In this document: positions 16,660-24,620 of the stretch, piece by piece | Layout: each line of letters begins with the position of its first letter | How positions within the stretch are numbered: the stretch's first letter is position 1 | Source of the DNA: Actinomycetota bacterium | GTDB lineage: Bacteria; Actinomycetota; Acidimicrobiia; Acidimicrobiales; VFJN01 | Length of the DNA: 48,660 nucleotides | Reading direction: 5' to 3' | Assembly: GCA_009886035.1 (NCBI GenBank) | Contig: VFJN01000136.1 | Span: 1 to 48,660, forward strand | Translations under genes and position numbers: made by a program | The notes under the pieces: model-generated | What the model saw: only the letters and a program-made list of their open reading frames with translations | Told to the model about the DNA's origin: nothing | Database searches by the model: none

Positions 16660-17834
16660 TCTGGGCCTTCTTTCACGAGACTATTTTCTGAGGTCATACC
16701 GGTGGGAACCAGATAGGAGTCGGCGCGGGGCCAGGCCGCCCAGGCGTTGTCACCGCGGGCCAGACCATTGAGCGAGTGGCCATCGCTGAGGTGGGCCACC
16801 ATAGTGGAACCATCATTTCCGGTGATCCCTACGTGCACGGTGGCTCCGCGGAAAATCACCTCGTGTACCAGCACGGGCACTCCATCGAAACCCTCAGGGG
16901 GTGGGTTCCGCCCCACCTGCACCCGCTCCGGCCGGATCATCACCAACACCTTACTCCCGATACCTATCCCGCCATCGGAGGGAACCGAGAGGGTTCCACC
17001 CGACACCGCCACCGCCGCCAGGCCGGCATCCGCCCGCTCGACCGTTCCCGGCAACAGATTGGCCTCGCCGATGAACCCGGCCACAAACGGCGTCGCCGGC
17101 CGATGGTAGATCTCTGCCGGGGTGCCGATCTGCTCCACCCAACCATCGCTCATCACCGCGATGTGATCGCTCATCGTCAGTGCTTCTTGCTGATCGTGAG
17201 TAACAAAAACAAAGGTGACGCCGGTATCGCGCTGGATGCGCTTCAGTTCGAGTTGCATCGCCTGCCGCAGTTTGAGGTCCAACGCCGCCAGGGGCTCATC
17301 GAGCAAGAGCGCCGACGGCTTGTTCACCAAGGCGCGGGCTAGGGCCACTCGCTGCTGCTGGCCACCAGAGAGTTGGGCGGGACGGCGCGTGGCGAAGTCG
17401 TTCATGCGCACGATTTCCAACATCTCGCCCACTTGCTGTGTTATGTCCCGCTTCGGCACCTTCCGGCTCCGAGGACCAAACGCCACGTTGTCGAACACCG
17501 ACATGTGGGGAAACAGCGCGTACTGCTGAAAGACGGTGTTGACGTTTCGCCGGTAGGCCGGGGTTCGCGAGACGTCCTCTCCATCAAGAAAAATCTTCCC
17601 CGAGGTTGGCGATTCGAATCCGGCAATCATGCGCAGGGTTGTCGTCTTGCCACAGCCAGAAGGGCCGAGCATCGAAAAGAACGACCCGCGCTCGATGCCG
17701 AAACAGGCGTCCTGCACGGCCACGAAATCAGCGAAGCGTTTGGCGACGTGATCAAGGACGATCACATCGGTTGAGGGATCAGCGACCTCGGCCATCCTCA
17801 CCTCGGTTGACCCTGACGGATTTACCTGGCTCAC
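16656..17834 (-). CDS. potA: Polyamine ABC transporter ATP-binding protein PotA
   Basis: 392 residues. Walker [10 protein letters not shown] (57-65), the Q-loop in [16 protein letters not shown] signature [15 protein letters not shown], Walker [13 protein letters not shown]-loop [12 protein letters not shown]-terminal TOBE-like regulatory domain follows from about residue 270. It powers import through PotBC. I used the GTG at 17834 (GGGAG 9 nt upstream); the ATG at 17795, with a GAGG site, would also preserve every motif. First gene of potADBC; only 48 nt separate it from the divergent FAD oxidase, so the two promoters must overlap. Confidence 0.93.
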   Translation of the reverse strand: MSQVNPSGSTEVRMAEVADPSTDVIVLDHVAKRFADFVAVQDACFGIERGSFFSMLGPSGCGKTTTLRMIAGFESPTSGKIFLDGEDVSRTPAYRRNVNTVFQQYALFPHMSVFDNVAFGPRSRKVPKRDITQQVGEMLEIVRMNDFATRRPAQLSGGQQQRVALARALVNKPSALLLDEPLAALDLKLRQAMQLELKRIQRDTGVTFVFVTHDQQEALTMSDHIAVMSDGWVEQIGTPAEIYHRPATPFVAGFIGEANLLPGTVERADAGLAAVAVSGGTLSVPSDGGIGIGSKVLVMIRPERVQVGRNPPPEGFDGVPVLVHEVIFRGATVHVGITGNDGSTMVAHLSDGHSLNGLARGDNAWAAWPRADSYLVPTGMTSENSLVKEGPE

Positions 17835-17882
17835 GCCACTACGCTCCCACAGAACCCGAGAAGTTACTTACCATTGGTTGCC

Positions 17883-19163
17883 ATGATCACTCATCTTTCG
17901 CCCGGATATGCGCCGGGCGTGCTCTGGCAGGAAACCGCCACCCCCCACCCGATAGCACCGCAGCCACTGCCGGACGCGGTTGATGTCGTCATCATTGGCG
18001 GCGGCTACTGCGGCCTCTCGGCGGCGACCGAACTGGCTCAGCGGGGCCGATCGGTGGCGATTCTCGATGCCCACGATCTTGGATGGGGTGCGAGCACCCG
18101 GAACGGTGGAATGGTCCTGCCCGACCTCAAGGCCGGGCCGGAGTCGCTCACTAAGCGCTACGGCGAACTCGGGCTTCGCCTCCACGCCGCCGTCGAAGCT
18201 GCCTTCGACCACGTGGAGCACGTGATCGCCGCCGGATCCATCGACTGTGCCTACGAACGCACCGGCCAGCTCTACCTGTCACACGGCCAGCGGGCGCCGG
18301 CCCACCTCGACGCCCTGGCGATCGAGTTGGCCTCAGTTGGATCCGCCGCTCATGTGGTGCGGGGAGATGCGCTGCGCGCCGAGGTGGGCTCCGCCGCGTT
18401 CTCCGCTGGCCTCGTGGTTGAGCGCAGCGGGGGGCTGCACCCCGCCCGGTTCCATGCCGGCCTCACCCGATTAGCGGCGGCGGCGGGGGCCTCGTTGCAC
18501 CCCCACACTCCAGCCACGGCGGTGACCCAGGCCGCTACCCGCTGGCGCGTGTCCACCCCCCGGGGGGATATCGATGCCGAACACGTCTTGCTGGCCACCA
18601 ACGCCTACGCCGACTCCCTCGTACCCGCCCTGCGACGCCGAGTTCTTCCCATGGGGTCGTTCATCATCGCGACCGAGCCACTGGCTCCCGAGGTCGCCCA
18701 GGCCGTTCTCCCCACCGGCCGCATGTGCTTCAACGACCGCCATCTGCTGTGGTACTGGCGCCTCGATGACGCCGGACGGATGGTGTTTGGCGGACGAAAA
18801 CGACTGGGCAGCGTGGGTCTAGAGGAGGCGCGCGACTACCTCTATCAATCGATGCTCGAGATCTACCCGCAACTGGCGGGAACCAAAGTGGAACGCACCT
18901 GGGGGGGCCAGGTGGCCCTCACCCTCGATCGTCTCCCCCACTGCGGGCAGGTCGGAGGTCTTTGGTATGCGACAGGCTGCAACGGCTCGGGCGTGGCGCT
19001 CAACACATGGCTGGGCCATCGTATGGGAGCAGCCATCGACGGCGAGCCCCTCCCAGCCTTTGCCGAGTTGCCGCCCCGACCCATCCCGCTGCACTCGTTG
19101 CGGCGAGTATGGCTACCCGTCGTCTCGGCGTGGTTCCACCATCAAGACAGGAGAGCCTCGTGA
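17883..19163 (+). CDS. FAD-dependent amine oxidoreductase (DAO family, PuuB-like)
   Basis: 426 residues. The dinucleotide-binding fold is at 34-44 (VVIIGGGYCG), followed by SAATELAQRG and the GWGASTRNGGM segment typical of DAO-family oxidases related to gamma-glutamylputrescine oxidase. A late WGGQVALTLDRLPHCG block contacts the isoalloxazine, followed by ATGCNGSGVAL. It should oxidise a secondary or primary amine to an imine, with O2 or another acceptor. Divergence from potA points to a polyamine or derivative as substrate. No glutamyl-polyamine synthetase gene is present, so the substrate need not be gamma-glutamylated. The ATG at 17883 is preferred to the TTG at 17874. Its stop overlaps the next start (GTGA). 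Confidence 0.8.
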   Translation: MITHLSPGYAPGVLWQETATPHPIAPQPLPDAVDVVIIGGGYCGLSAATELAQRGRSVAILDAHDLGWGASTRNGGMVLPDLKAGPESLTKRYGELGLRLHAAVEAAFDHVEHVIAAGSIDCAYERTGQLYLSHGQRAPAHLDALAIELASVGSAAHVVRGDALRAEVGSAAFSAGLVVERSGGLHPARFHAGLTRLAAAAGASLHPHTPATAVTQAATRWRVSTPRGDIDAEHVLLATNAYADSLVPALRRRVLPMGSFIIATEPLAPEVAQAVLPTGRMCFNDRHLLWYWRLDDAGRMVFGGRKRLGSVGLEEARDYLYQSMLEIYPQLAGTKVERTWGGQVALTLDRLPHCGQVGGLWYATGCNGSGVALNTWLGHRMGAAIDGEPLPAFAELPPRPIPLHSLRRVWLPVVSAWFHHQDRRAS

Positions 19164-20377
19164 AAATCCTCGTAGTGGGTAGTGGTGGGGTTGGGTCGGC
19201 GTTCGCCATGATCGCCCGGAGGCGCACCTTCTTCGAGCAGGTGGTGCTCGCAGACCTCGACGAATCCCGCGCCGTCATGGCCGCCGAAGCCACCGGTGAT
19301 CCACGTTTCATCGGCGTGGCTCTTGATGCGTCGAACCGGGATGAGGTAGCCACCTGCGTCCGGGCCCACGGATGCACCCACGTCCTGAACGCGGCCGACC
19401 CTCGGTTCGTGATGCCGATCTTTGGTGGGGCATTCGATGCGGGCGCCACCTACCTCGACATGGCCATGTCGCTGTCGAAACCACACCCGTCCCAGCCCCA
19501 TCAACAGCCCGGGGTGAAGTTAGGAGATGAGCAGTTCGAGCAGGCGCCGGAGTGGGAAGAACGCGGGTTGCTGGCCCTGGTGGGTATGGGGGTGGAGCCG
19601 GGCCTTTCGGATGTGTTCGCCCGTCATGCCGCCGATTCCCTCTTCAGCACCATCAGCGAATGTGGCGTCCGAGACGGCGCCGACCTCGTGGTGGATGGGT
19701 TTGCCTTCGCCCCCACGTTTTCCATCTGGACCACCATCGAAGAATGTCTGAACCCGCCAGTGATCTGGGAAAGGGACCGAGGCTGGTTCACCACCCCACC
19801 CTTCTCCGAGCCCGAGACGTTCGTGTTCCCCGAGGGGATCGGCCCCGTTGAGTGTGTGAACGTGGAACACGAGGAAGTACTCCTCATCCCGCGCTGGGTC
19901 GACTGCGACCGCGTCACGTTCAAGTACGGCCTCGGCGACGAGTTCATCGAGGTGCTTCAGGTGCTCAACAAGATCGGGCTCGACCGTACCCCCACGGTAA
20001 AAGTGCGGGGGATGGATGTGTCTCCGCGCGACGTCGTGGCGGCCTGCCTCCCCGACCCCGCCAGCCTGGGCGACCGCATGCGGGGCCGCACCTGCGCCGG
20101 TACCTGGGTCACCGGCACCGGTCTGGATGGCCGTCCCCGGGAGGTGTACCTCTACCATCTGGCCGACAACGAAGAGACCATGCGACGCGATAATTCCCAA
20201 GCCGTTGTCTGGCAGACCGCCATCAACCCGGTCGTGGCGCTGGAACTGCTCGCCACGCAGGCCTGGTCGGGGACGGGGGTACTCGGACCGGAGGCCTTCC
20301 CGGCGCAGCCATTCCTCGACCTGCTCGTCGACCACGGCTCACCGTGGGGCATGGAAGAACGCACCCCCCCACCCTGA
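19160..20377 (+). CDS. Saccharopine dehydrogenase-like NAD(P)-binding protein
   Basis: 405 residues. The N-terminus VKILVVGSGGVGSAFAMIARRR is a Rossmann GxGGVG motif with an acidic end to strand 2 (LADLDES). Later blocks GVEPGLSDVFARHAAD and the C-terminal TCAGTWVTGTGLDGRPREVYLYH match the saccharopine-dehydrogenase/carboxynorspermidine-synthase superfamily. These enzymes form or break C-N bonds between an amino acid or amine and an oxo-compound by reduction of an imine. Being coupled to an amine oxidase (4-nt overlap, AGGAG site) beside pot genes, it may act on polyamines or lysine derivatives; this is inference. Confidence 0.75.
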   Translation: MKILVVGSGGVGSAFAMIARRRTFFEQVVLADLDESRAVMAAEATGDPRFIGVALDASNRDEVATCVRAHGCTHVLNAADPRFVMPIFGGAFDAGATYLDMAMSLSKPHPSQPHQQPGVKLGDEQFEQAPEWEERGLLALVGMGVEPGLSDVFARHAADSLFSTISECGVRDGADLVVDGFAFAPTFSIWTTIEECLNPPVIWERDRGWFTTPPFSEPETFVFPEGIGPVECVNVEHEEVLLIPRWVDCDRVTFKYGLGDEFIEVLQVLNKIGLDRTPTVKVRGMDVSPRDVVAACLPDPASLGDRMRGRTCAGTWVTGTGLDGRPREVYLYHLADNEETMRRDNSQAVVWQTAINPVVALELLATQAWSGTGVLGPEAFPAQPFLDLLVDHGSPWGMEERTPPP

Positions 20378-20405
20378 TCCCCGCCGGGGTCTCCTCGGTC
20401 GGTCA

Positions 20406-20442
20406 CTCCCCCGCCGGCCGCCCCTGTCGCCCACCGGGGGAG
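20406..20442 (+). terminator. Possible terminator hairpin after the saccharopine-dehydrogenase-like gene
   Basis: CTCCCCC (20406-20412) pairs exactly with GGGGGAG (20436-20442) around a 23-nt GC-rich loop, 28 nt past the stop at 20377. No T-tract follows. It separates this operon from the helicase promoter. Confidence 0.4.
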
Positions 20443-20506
20443 AGCGGGTTGACGTTGGAGACGGTAGCCACCCCATGCCGATAGTGGTGGTGGGGGCGGG
20501 AACCGC

Positions 20507-20512
20507 TATAAT
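20507..20512 (+). promoter_or_regulatory. Consensus -10 box (TATAAT) of the helicase gene
   Basis: A perfect TATAAT in GC-rich DNA, placing the transcription start near 20518-20520 and giving a leader of about 160 nt before the ATG at 20679. No good -35 lies 16-18 nt upstream (GTGGTG at best); a TTGACG at 20449 is too far away. Confidence 0.6.
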
Positions 20513-20519
20513 GATGGGG

Positions 20520-20663
20520 CGCCAGCAGTCGCTGGCGGGCCGTGTCGAGCTGTGGCTTGAGACTGCCACCCCTCAGCAGCGGACGAATCGCTGCACTCGA
20601 CACGAGATCGGCCCCCCGTCGATCTATCCCATCGAGTGTGCGCGCGTCCCTGCCCCCTCGATG
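20520..20663 (+). ncRNA. Highly structured 5' leader of the DEAD-box helicase mRNA
   Basis: Five perfectly paired stems fill this stretch. P1: CGCCAGC/GCTGGCG (20520-20537, AGTC loop). P2: 9-bp CGTGTCGAG (20541-20549) with CTCGACACG (20596-20604), enclosing two hairpins, P2a GTGGC/GCCAC (20552-20569) and P2b GCAGCG/CGCTGC (20576-20594, loop GACGAAT), that is, a three-way junction. P3: AGATCG/CGATCT (20605-20625) with a C-rich loop, directly abutting P2. P4: CATCGAG (20630-20636) with CTCGATG (20657-20663), ending 2 nt before the AGGAGA ribosome-binding site. P1 begins at the predicted transcript start. No U-tract is present, so control of translation or mRNA stability is more likely than attenuation. 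I match it to no named RNA family. Confidence 0.6.
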
Positions 20664-20678
20664 CAGGAGAACCCCCCC

Positions 20679-22241
20679 ATGTCCCCCACCTTTGCCTCAC
20701 TCGGCGTGCCCGCTCGTCTGTGCGAGCGCCTGGACGTCCTCGGTATCGCCGATCCGTTCCCGGTACAGGCCGCCACCCTTCCCGATGCCCTCGCCGGCCG
20801 CGACGTGTGCGGAAAGGCCCCGACCGGCTCCGGCAAGACGATCGCCTTCGGCCTTCCGTTGCTGGCCCGAGTTGAAAAGGCGGCCCCCCGCCGCCCCAAA
20901 GCACTCGTGTTGGTACCCACCCGGGAACTGGCGTCGCAGGTACAAGACCAACTCATGGCCCTGTGCTGGGGCACCAAAACCGAGGTGCTGGCGGTGTACG
21001 GCGGTGCCGGCATGGACCGCCAGATGCGGGCCCTCGCCAAGGGCGTCGAAGTCGTGGTGGCCACCCCCGGTCGCCTCAAAGACCTTCTCGAGCGCGGCTC
21101 GTTGCGCCTCGACGACGTGAGCATCGTGGTGATCGACGAAGCCGACCGCATGGCCGACATGGGGTTCCTCCCTGAAGTCCGTCGCCTCCTCGACCTCACC
21201 AACAAGAAACGTCAGACCATGCTCTTCTCCGCCACCCTCGACGGCGATGTCGACGTGCTCATCCGCAATTACCAAACGAACCCGGTGCATCACGAGGCGG
21301 CATCGCTCGAGGTGCAGGGCGAGGTCACCCATCGCTTCTGGGCCGTGTCCCACGGAGAGCGCATCGAGGTGGCCACCGCCATTGTGCAGCGCTGCTGGCC
21401 GGCCATCGTCTTCAGTCGGACCCGCCACGGTGCCGAGCGTCTGTCGAAACAACTGAACAAGGCCGGCATTCGCTCCGAGGCCATTCACGGTGACCGCAGC
21501 CAGAGCCAGCGCGAGAAGGCCTTGCGAGCGTTCGGCAAGGGCGATGTGCACGTACTGGTGGCCACCGACGTTGCCGCTCGCGGCATCCACGTGGACGGGG
21601 TGGCCTGCGTTTTGCAGTACGACCCGCCCGCCACCGACAAGGACTACGTCCATCGCTCCGGTCGCACCGGCCGGGCCGGCGAGCCGGGAACGGTGATCAC
21701 GCTCGTCTCCCCCGAAAAGGAAAAAGACGTGCGCAAGATGCAGCGGGAACTTCGGCGCCGGGAGCCCATCGAGACGGCGACCGTGGCCACCGCCGCCTCG
21801 ATACTGGCCGCCACTCCGGCCCCGCCGGTGGACCGTGGTGACGGTCTCGACGGCGTGTCCCGCCGCGAACGGGCCCGGGCCGAGGACCGGCCCCGTTCGG
21901 ACCGTTCGGCTCGTCCGGCTCGGCCGCCTCGTTCGGACCGGCCGGCTCGTCCGGAGCGTCCGGACCGTTCGGCTCGTCCGGAGCGTTCGGACCGTTCGGC
22001 TCGTCCAGAGAGTCCGACTCGTCCGGCTCGTCCCAGCAGCTCCACCAACCCCAAGCCCACCCGGGGTAAGGGACACCGCAAGGGCGAAAGCCCCCGGGCG
22101 GTGTCCGAGGGGGATTGGACCCCCCGCCCCAAGCCGGCCAGCACCGGCGGCAAAGCCAAGCCCGGTAGACGACCCACTGGTGCTGGAGCCGCCCGCCCGG
22201 GCCGCCCCGCCAGTGGCAACGCACGCCGACGCAGCAGCTAA
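20679..22241 (+). CDS. DEAD-box ATP-dependent RNA helicase (RhlE-like)
   Basis: 520 residues. Core helicase at about 1-365: FASLGVPARLCERL (Q-motif region), motif I APTGSGKT (47-54), Ia PTRELA, Ib TPGR, II DEAD (153-156), III SAT, IV-V VFSRTR and ATDVAARGIHV, VI HRSGRTGR (325-332). From about 400 to the end is a basic, disordered tail rich in Arg, Ser, Pro, with RSDRSARP/ARPERPDRSARPE-type repeats, likely for RNA binding. It unwinds structured RNA, for example in ribosome assembly, decay or cold adaptation. The ATG at 20679 has AGGAGA 9 nt upstream; an in-frame ATG at 20661 falls inside leader stem P4 and is less likely. The long upstream frame is not coding. Confidence 0.93.
   Translation: MSPTFASLGVPARLCERLDVLGIADPFPVQAATLPDALAGRDVCGKAPTGSGKTIAFGLPLLARVEKAAPRRPKALVLVPTRELASQVQDQLMALCWGTKTEVLAVYGGAGMDRQMRALAKGVEVVVATPGRLKDLLERGSLRLDDVSIVVIDEADRMADMGFLPEVRRLLDLTNKKRQTMLFSATLDGDVDVLIRNYQTNPVHHEAASLEVQGEVTHRFWAVSHGERIEVATAIVQRCWPAIVFSRTRHGAERLSKQLNKAGIRSEAIHGDRSQSQREKALRAFGKGDVHVLVATDVAARGIHVDGVACVLQYDPPATDKDYVHRSGRTGRAGEPGTVITLVSPEKEKDVRKMQRELRRREPIETATVATAASILAATPAPPVDRGDGLDGVSRRERARAEDRPRSDRSARPARPPRSDRPARPERPDRSARPERSDRSARPESPTRPARPSSSTNPKPTRGKGHRKGESPRAVSEGDWTPRPKPASTGGKAKPGRRPTGAGAARPGRPASGNARRRSS
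21888..22036 (+). repeat. Imperfect tandem repeats coding the helicase tail
   Basis: Units of the kind CGTTCGGACCGTTCGGCTCG and CGGCTCGTCCGGAGCGT recur with small changes, coding alternating RSDRSARP and ARPERPDR peptides. The repetition makes this tract prone to length change by slippage. Confidence 0.65.
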
Positions 22242-22285
22242 GCCAAACCTCCCGTAACCCCCCGCGCGTTCTGTCGTTGGGCCGG

Positions 22286-22308
22286 GCCGCCGCCGGGCCC
22301 ACGGCGGC
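22286..22308. terminator. GC hairpin between the helicase and the small basic gene
   Basis: GCCGCCG (22286-22292) pairs with CGGCGGC (22302-22308) around a nine-base loop. It lies between two convergent genes ending at 22241 and 22327 and may terminate both. No T-run. Confidence 0.4.
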
Positions 22309-22326
22309 GACGACGCCGGGCGGGGG

Positions 22327-22515
22327 TTAGCGGTTGCCGCGGCGGCCGGAGCGGGTGGGACCGCCGGGGACGGCTCCCGGACGGCCGGGAGCGGCGGGCA
22401 GCCGGCCGGGGTCGAAGGTGGGGCGGGCCGGTGGTTGGCTGGCAGACTTGGATCCAGCGGGCTGCGTGCCCTTGGGGGTGACACGACCGCCGGAGCGGGA
22501 CGGCTTCTTGGCCAT
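22327..22515 (-). CDS. Small basic, proline/glycine/serine-rich protein of unknown function
   Basis: 62 residues starting MAKKPSRSGGRVTPKG and ending in an Arg-rich SGRRGNR; no hydrophobic core, so probably disordered. Strong support for translation: an AGGAGGT site sits 6-9 nt before the ATG at 22515. The composition resembles the tail of the facing helicase (Arg, Pro, Gly, Ser), which suggests a nucleic-acid-binding accessory role, but this is only inference. I do not recognise the family. The upstream ATG at 22536 would put the ribosome-binding site inside the gene and is rejected. Confidence 0.6.
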   Translation of the reverse strand: MAKKPSRSGGRVTPKGTQPAGSKSASQPPARPTFDPGRLPAAPGRPGAVPGGPTRSGRRGNR

Positions 22516-22606
22516 AGTGAACCTCCTGTTACCCATCCGGATGAACCGGCGAAGCGCCCACGGCGCCCCCGGCGATTGCTATGACCTTAGCCACCGGTCC
22601 ACCGCT

Positions 22607-23416
22607 TCAGGTCCCGGTGAAGTTGGGCTTGCGCTTCTCCATGAACGCCCGGGGTCCCTCCCGAGCGTCCTGACTCGCCATGACCTCCATGCCCAGTTCC
22701 AACTCACGGGCGAAAGCATCGGCCTCGGTGAGTTCGAGGGCGGCGGTCACCGAGGCTTTGATGTTGCGCACCGCCAGTGGGCCATTGGCAGCGACGCGCT
22801 CCGCTACCTCCTGCGCCACCGCCAGCGCCCGGCCACCGGGGGTGAGGTGGCTCGCGAGCCCTACTTCATACGCCCGCGCCCCCGTGATCGGGTTGCCCAC
22901 AATGAGCATGTCCATCGCCACCGTGTACGGAATCTGGCGGGGGAGCCGGATCGTGCTGGCCGACATGGGGAACAGGCCCCGTTGCACCTCCGAAACGGCC
23001 AGTTGCGCGTTCTCCGCTACCACCCGGATGTCGAAGGCCTGGAGGATTTCCATCCCGCCGGCGTAGCAGTAGCCCTCCACCGCCGCGATGATCGGCTTCT
23101 TCACGTAGTGGTCCTTGAGGAAGCCTTTGTAAATAAGGGTGAAGTCCTGACGGATCCGTTCCTCGTACTCGTCCTCGGCCGGCTTGCCCGAGATGAGGGC
23201 GCCCACCAGCCGATCAAGGTCGGCCCCGGCGGAGAAGTTGCCGCCCGCGCCGGTCATCACTCCCACCCGCAGATCGTCATCGGCATCGAGGAGGTCCCAC
23301 GCATCGCCCAGCAAGCAGAGCATCTCCGCATTGAAGGCGTTGCGTTTTTCCGGTCGGTTCAGCGTGATGGTGAGGACATGGTCGTGGCGCTCCACGAGGA
23401 CAGCGGGGTCAGACAT
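22607..23416 (-). CDS. Enoyl-CoA hydratase/isomerase family protein
   Basis: 269 residues of crotonase fold: ITLNRPEKRNAFNAEM at the N-terminus, the oxyanion segment NFSAGADLDRL near 60-70, AAVEGYCYAGGMEILQAFDIRV around 112-133 for the second oxyanion amide, and SEVQRGLFPMSAST, in which the Glu is in the usual catalytic region. Such enzymes hydrate 2-enoyl-CoA in beta-oxidation, though relatives isomerise or decarboxylate. ATG at 23416. It lies 66 nt downstream of the LLM oxidoreductase in the same direction, and the ending AFMEKRKPNFTG is standard for the family. Confidence 0.9.
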   Translation of the reverse strand: MSDPAVLVERHDHVLTITLNRPEKRNAFNAEMLCLLGDAWDLLDADDDLRVGVMTGAGGNFSAGADLDRLVGALISGKPAEDEYEERIRQDFTLIYKGFLKDHYVKKPIIAAVEGYCYAGGMEILQAFDIRVVAENAQLAVSEVQRGLFPMSASTIRLPRQIPYTVAMDMLIVGNPITGARAYEVGLASHLTPGGRALAVAQEVAERVAANGPLAVRNIKASVTAALELTEADAFARELELGMEVMASQDAREGPRAFMEKRKPNFTGT

Positions 23417-23482
23417 AGACCCAGTTTTAGCGGCCAGTGGCCGGCATCACCACCCGCCGCTCCAGCGACCCTGCGGGCCGGA

Positions 23483-24586
23483 TCAGCGAAAGGCCGGGAT
23501 GACGTGCTCGCCCATCATGCGGATCGTCTGCATGACGGCATCGTGGGGAATCTTGTAGGGGTTCACGAGGCACAGAAGTTGGTCGACCCCTGCCGCCTCG
23601 TACCGCTGGCAGGTCTCGATGCACTCGTCGGGTGTACCCAGCACACAGGCGCCGATCCCCTCGAGGTAGTCAAGATCCATTAAGTCGAGGGAACCATCAT
23701 CAGCCACCTGCTTCAGGTCGGCGGCGTACGCGTAGGAACCGAGATCCTGGCCGCGATCGGCCTGCATATCGGCCACCGAGGCGATGAGCCGCGCCCCGGC
23801 CTTCGGGTACCACTCAAAACTCTCGCGGGCCGTGGCCCGGGCTTCGGCAGTGGTGGGGGCGCACACCGCCATCGTGAAGGTGGATGCCTGGTTGTGCACG
23901 TAGGCCCCGAGCGGCGCGGTGCAGGTGGAGATGGCCTGTCGATAGATGTCGATCTTTTCCTTCACCTCTTCCGGGGCGACGCCCACCGCGAAGGAACACA
24001 GGCCCAAGCCGAGGTCGCCCACTTGCCGGTGGCCGTCTTCGGAACTGGTGGCCCCCCAGATCGGCGGGTGGGGCGACTGGATGGGCTTGGGCAACACGCG
24101 GCGGCGCGGCATCGACCAGTGCTTGCCCTCGAACTCGTACTCGTCGTTGGTCCAACAGCCCACGACGTGCCCGATCGCCTCCTGCCACATGGCCCGCGTG
24201 TCGGCGGGATCGATCCCGAAGCCCTCCAGTTCGGCCCGGGTAGACGAGCGGCCCGTCCCCATATCGACGCGGCCATTGGAGATGAGGTCGAGCACCGCCA
24301 CCGACTCCGCCGTACGGATCGGGTGGTTGTACGGCTTCGGCATCAGGCGCACACCGAAGCCCAACCGCATTCGCTCGGTGCGGGCGGCGATGGCCCCGAA
24401 GAGCACCTCCGGATTCGAGCAGTGCGAATACTCCTCCAAGAAGTGGTGCTCCACCGTCCAAAACGCGTCCCAGCCGTATTGTTCCCCGGCCACCGCTTGC
24501 TCGATGGTCTGTTGGTAAGCCAGCCGCTCGGAATCCGGGCCCCACGGGCGAGGAACCGGAATCTCGTAGAACAAGGCGAAACGCAT
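23483..24586 (-). CDS. LLM class flavin-dependent oxidoreductase (luciferase-like)
   Basis: 367 residues, bacterial-luciferase-like TIM barrel: MRFALFYEIPVP, YGWDAFWTVEHHFLEEYSHCSNP (the EHHF motif of the alkanal-monooxygenase branch), RMRLGFGVRLMPKPYNHPIRTAE, and NGRVDMGTGRSSTRAELEGFG. The cofactor is FMN or F420; the EHHF branch generally uses reduced FMN with O2. The substrate is unknown. The ATG at 24586 is preferred because upstream codons lack family similarity and cover the divergent SDR start. Likely co-transcribed with the downstream enoyl-CoA hydratase. Confidence 0.87.
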   Translation of the reverse strand: MRFALFYEIPVPRPWGPDSERLAYQQTIEQAVAGEQYGWDAFWTVEHHFLEEYSHCSNPEVLFGAIAARTERMRLGFGVRLMPKPYNHPIRTAESVAVLDLISNGRVDMGTGRSSTRAELEGFGIDPADTRAMWQEAIGHVVGCWTNDEYEFEGKHWSMPRRRVLPKPIQSPHPPIWGATSSEDGHRQVGDLGLGLCSFAVGVAPEEVKEKIDIYRQAISTCTAPLGAYVHNQASTFTMAVCAPTTAEARATARESFEWYPKAGARLIASVADMQADRGQDLGSYAYAADLKQVADDGSLDLMDLDYLEGIGACVLGTPDECIETCQRYEAAGVDQLLCLVNPYKIPHDAVMQTIRMMGEHVIPAFR

Positions 24587-24620
24587 AGACAGTGTTCTAC
24601 CCGAAAACAAAGGAGTATCT

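Noticed and set aside
20541-20604. A tRNA or tRNA-like gene
   Set aside because: The 9-bp stem, the GTGGC hairpin and a T-loop-like GACGAAT loop recall a tRNA, but there is no anticodon arm, the T-loop lacks its first two T residues, and no CCA-adjacent pattern is present. Kept as a leader RNA.
20016-20678. A 5' extension of the helicase reading frame
   Set aside because: It overlaps the saccharopine-dehydrogenase-like gene in another frame and covers the TATAAT box and leader stems; the AGGAGA site fixes the start at 20679.
20697-22484. A 595-codon minus-strand frame opposite the helicase
   Set aside because: It is low-complexity with no recognisable motif; it mirrors the helicase repeats. 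The plus frame carries all DEAD-box motifs.
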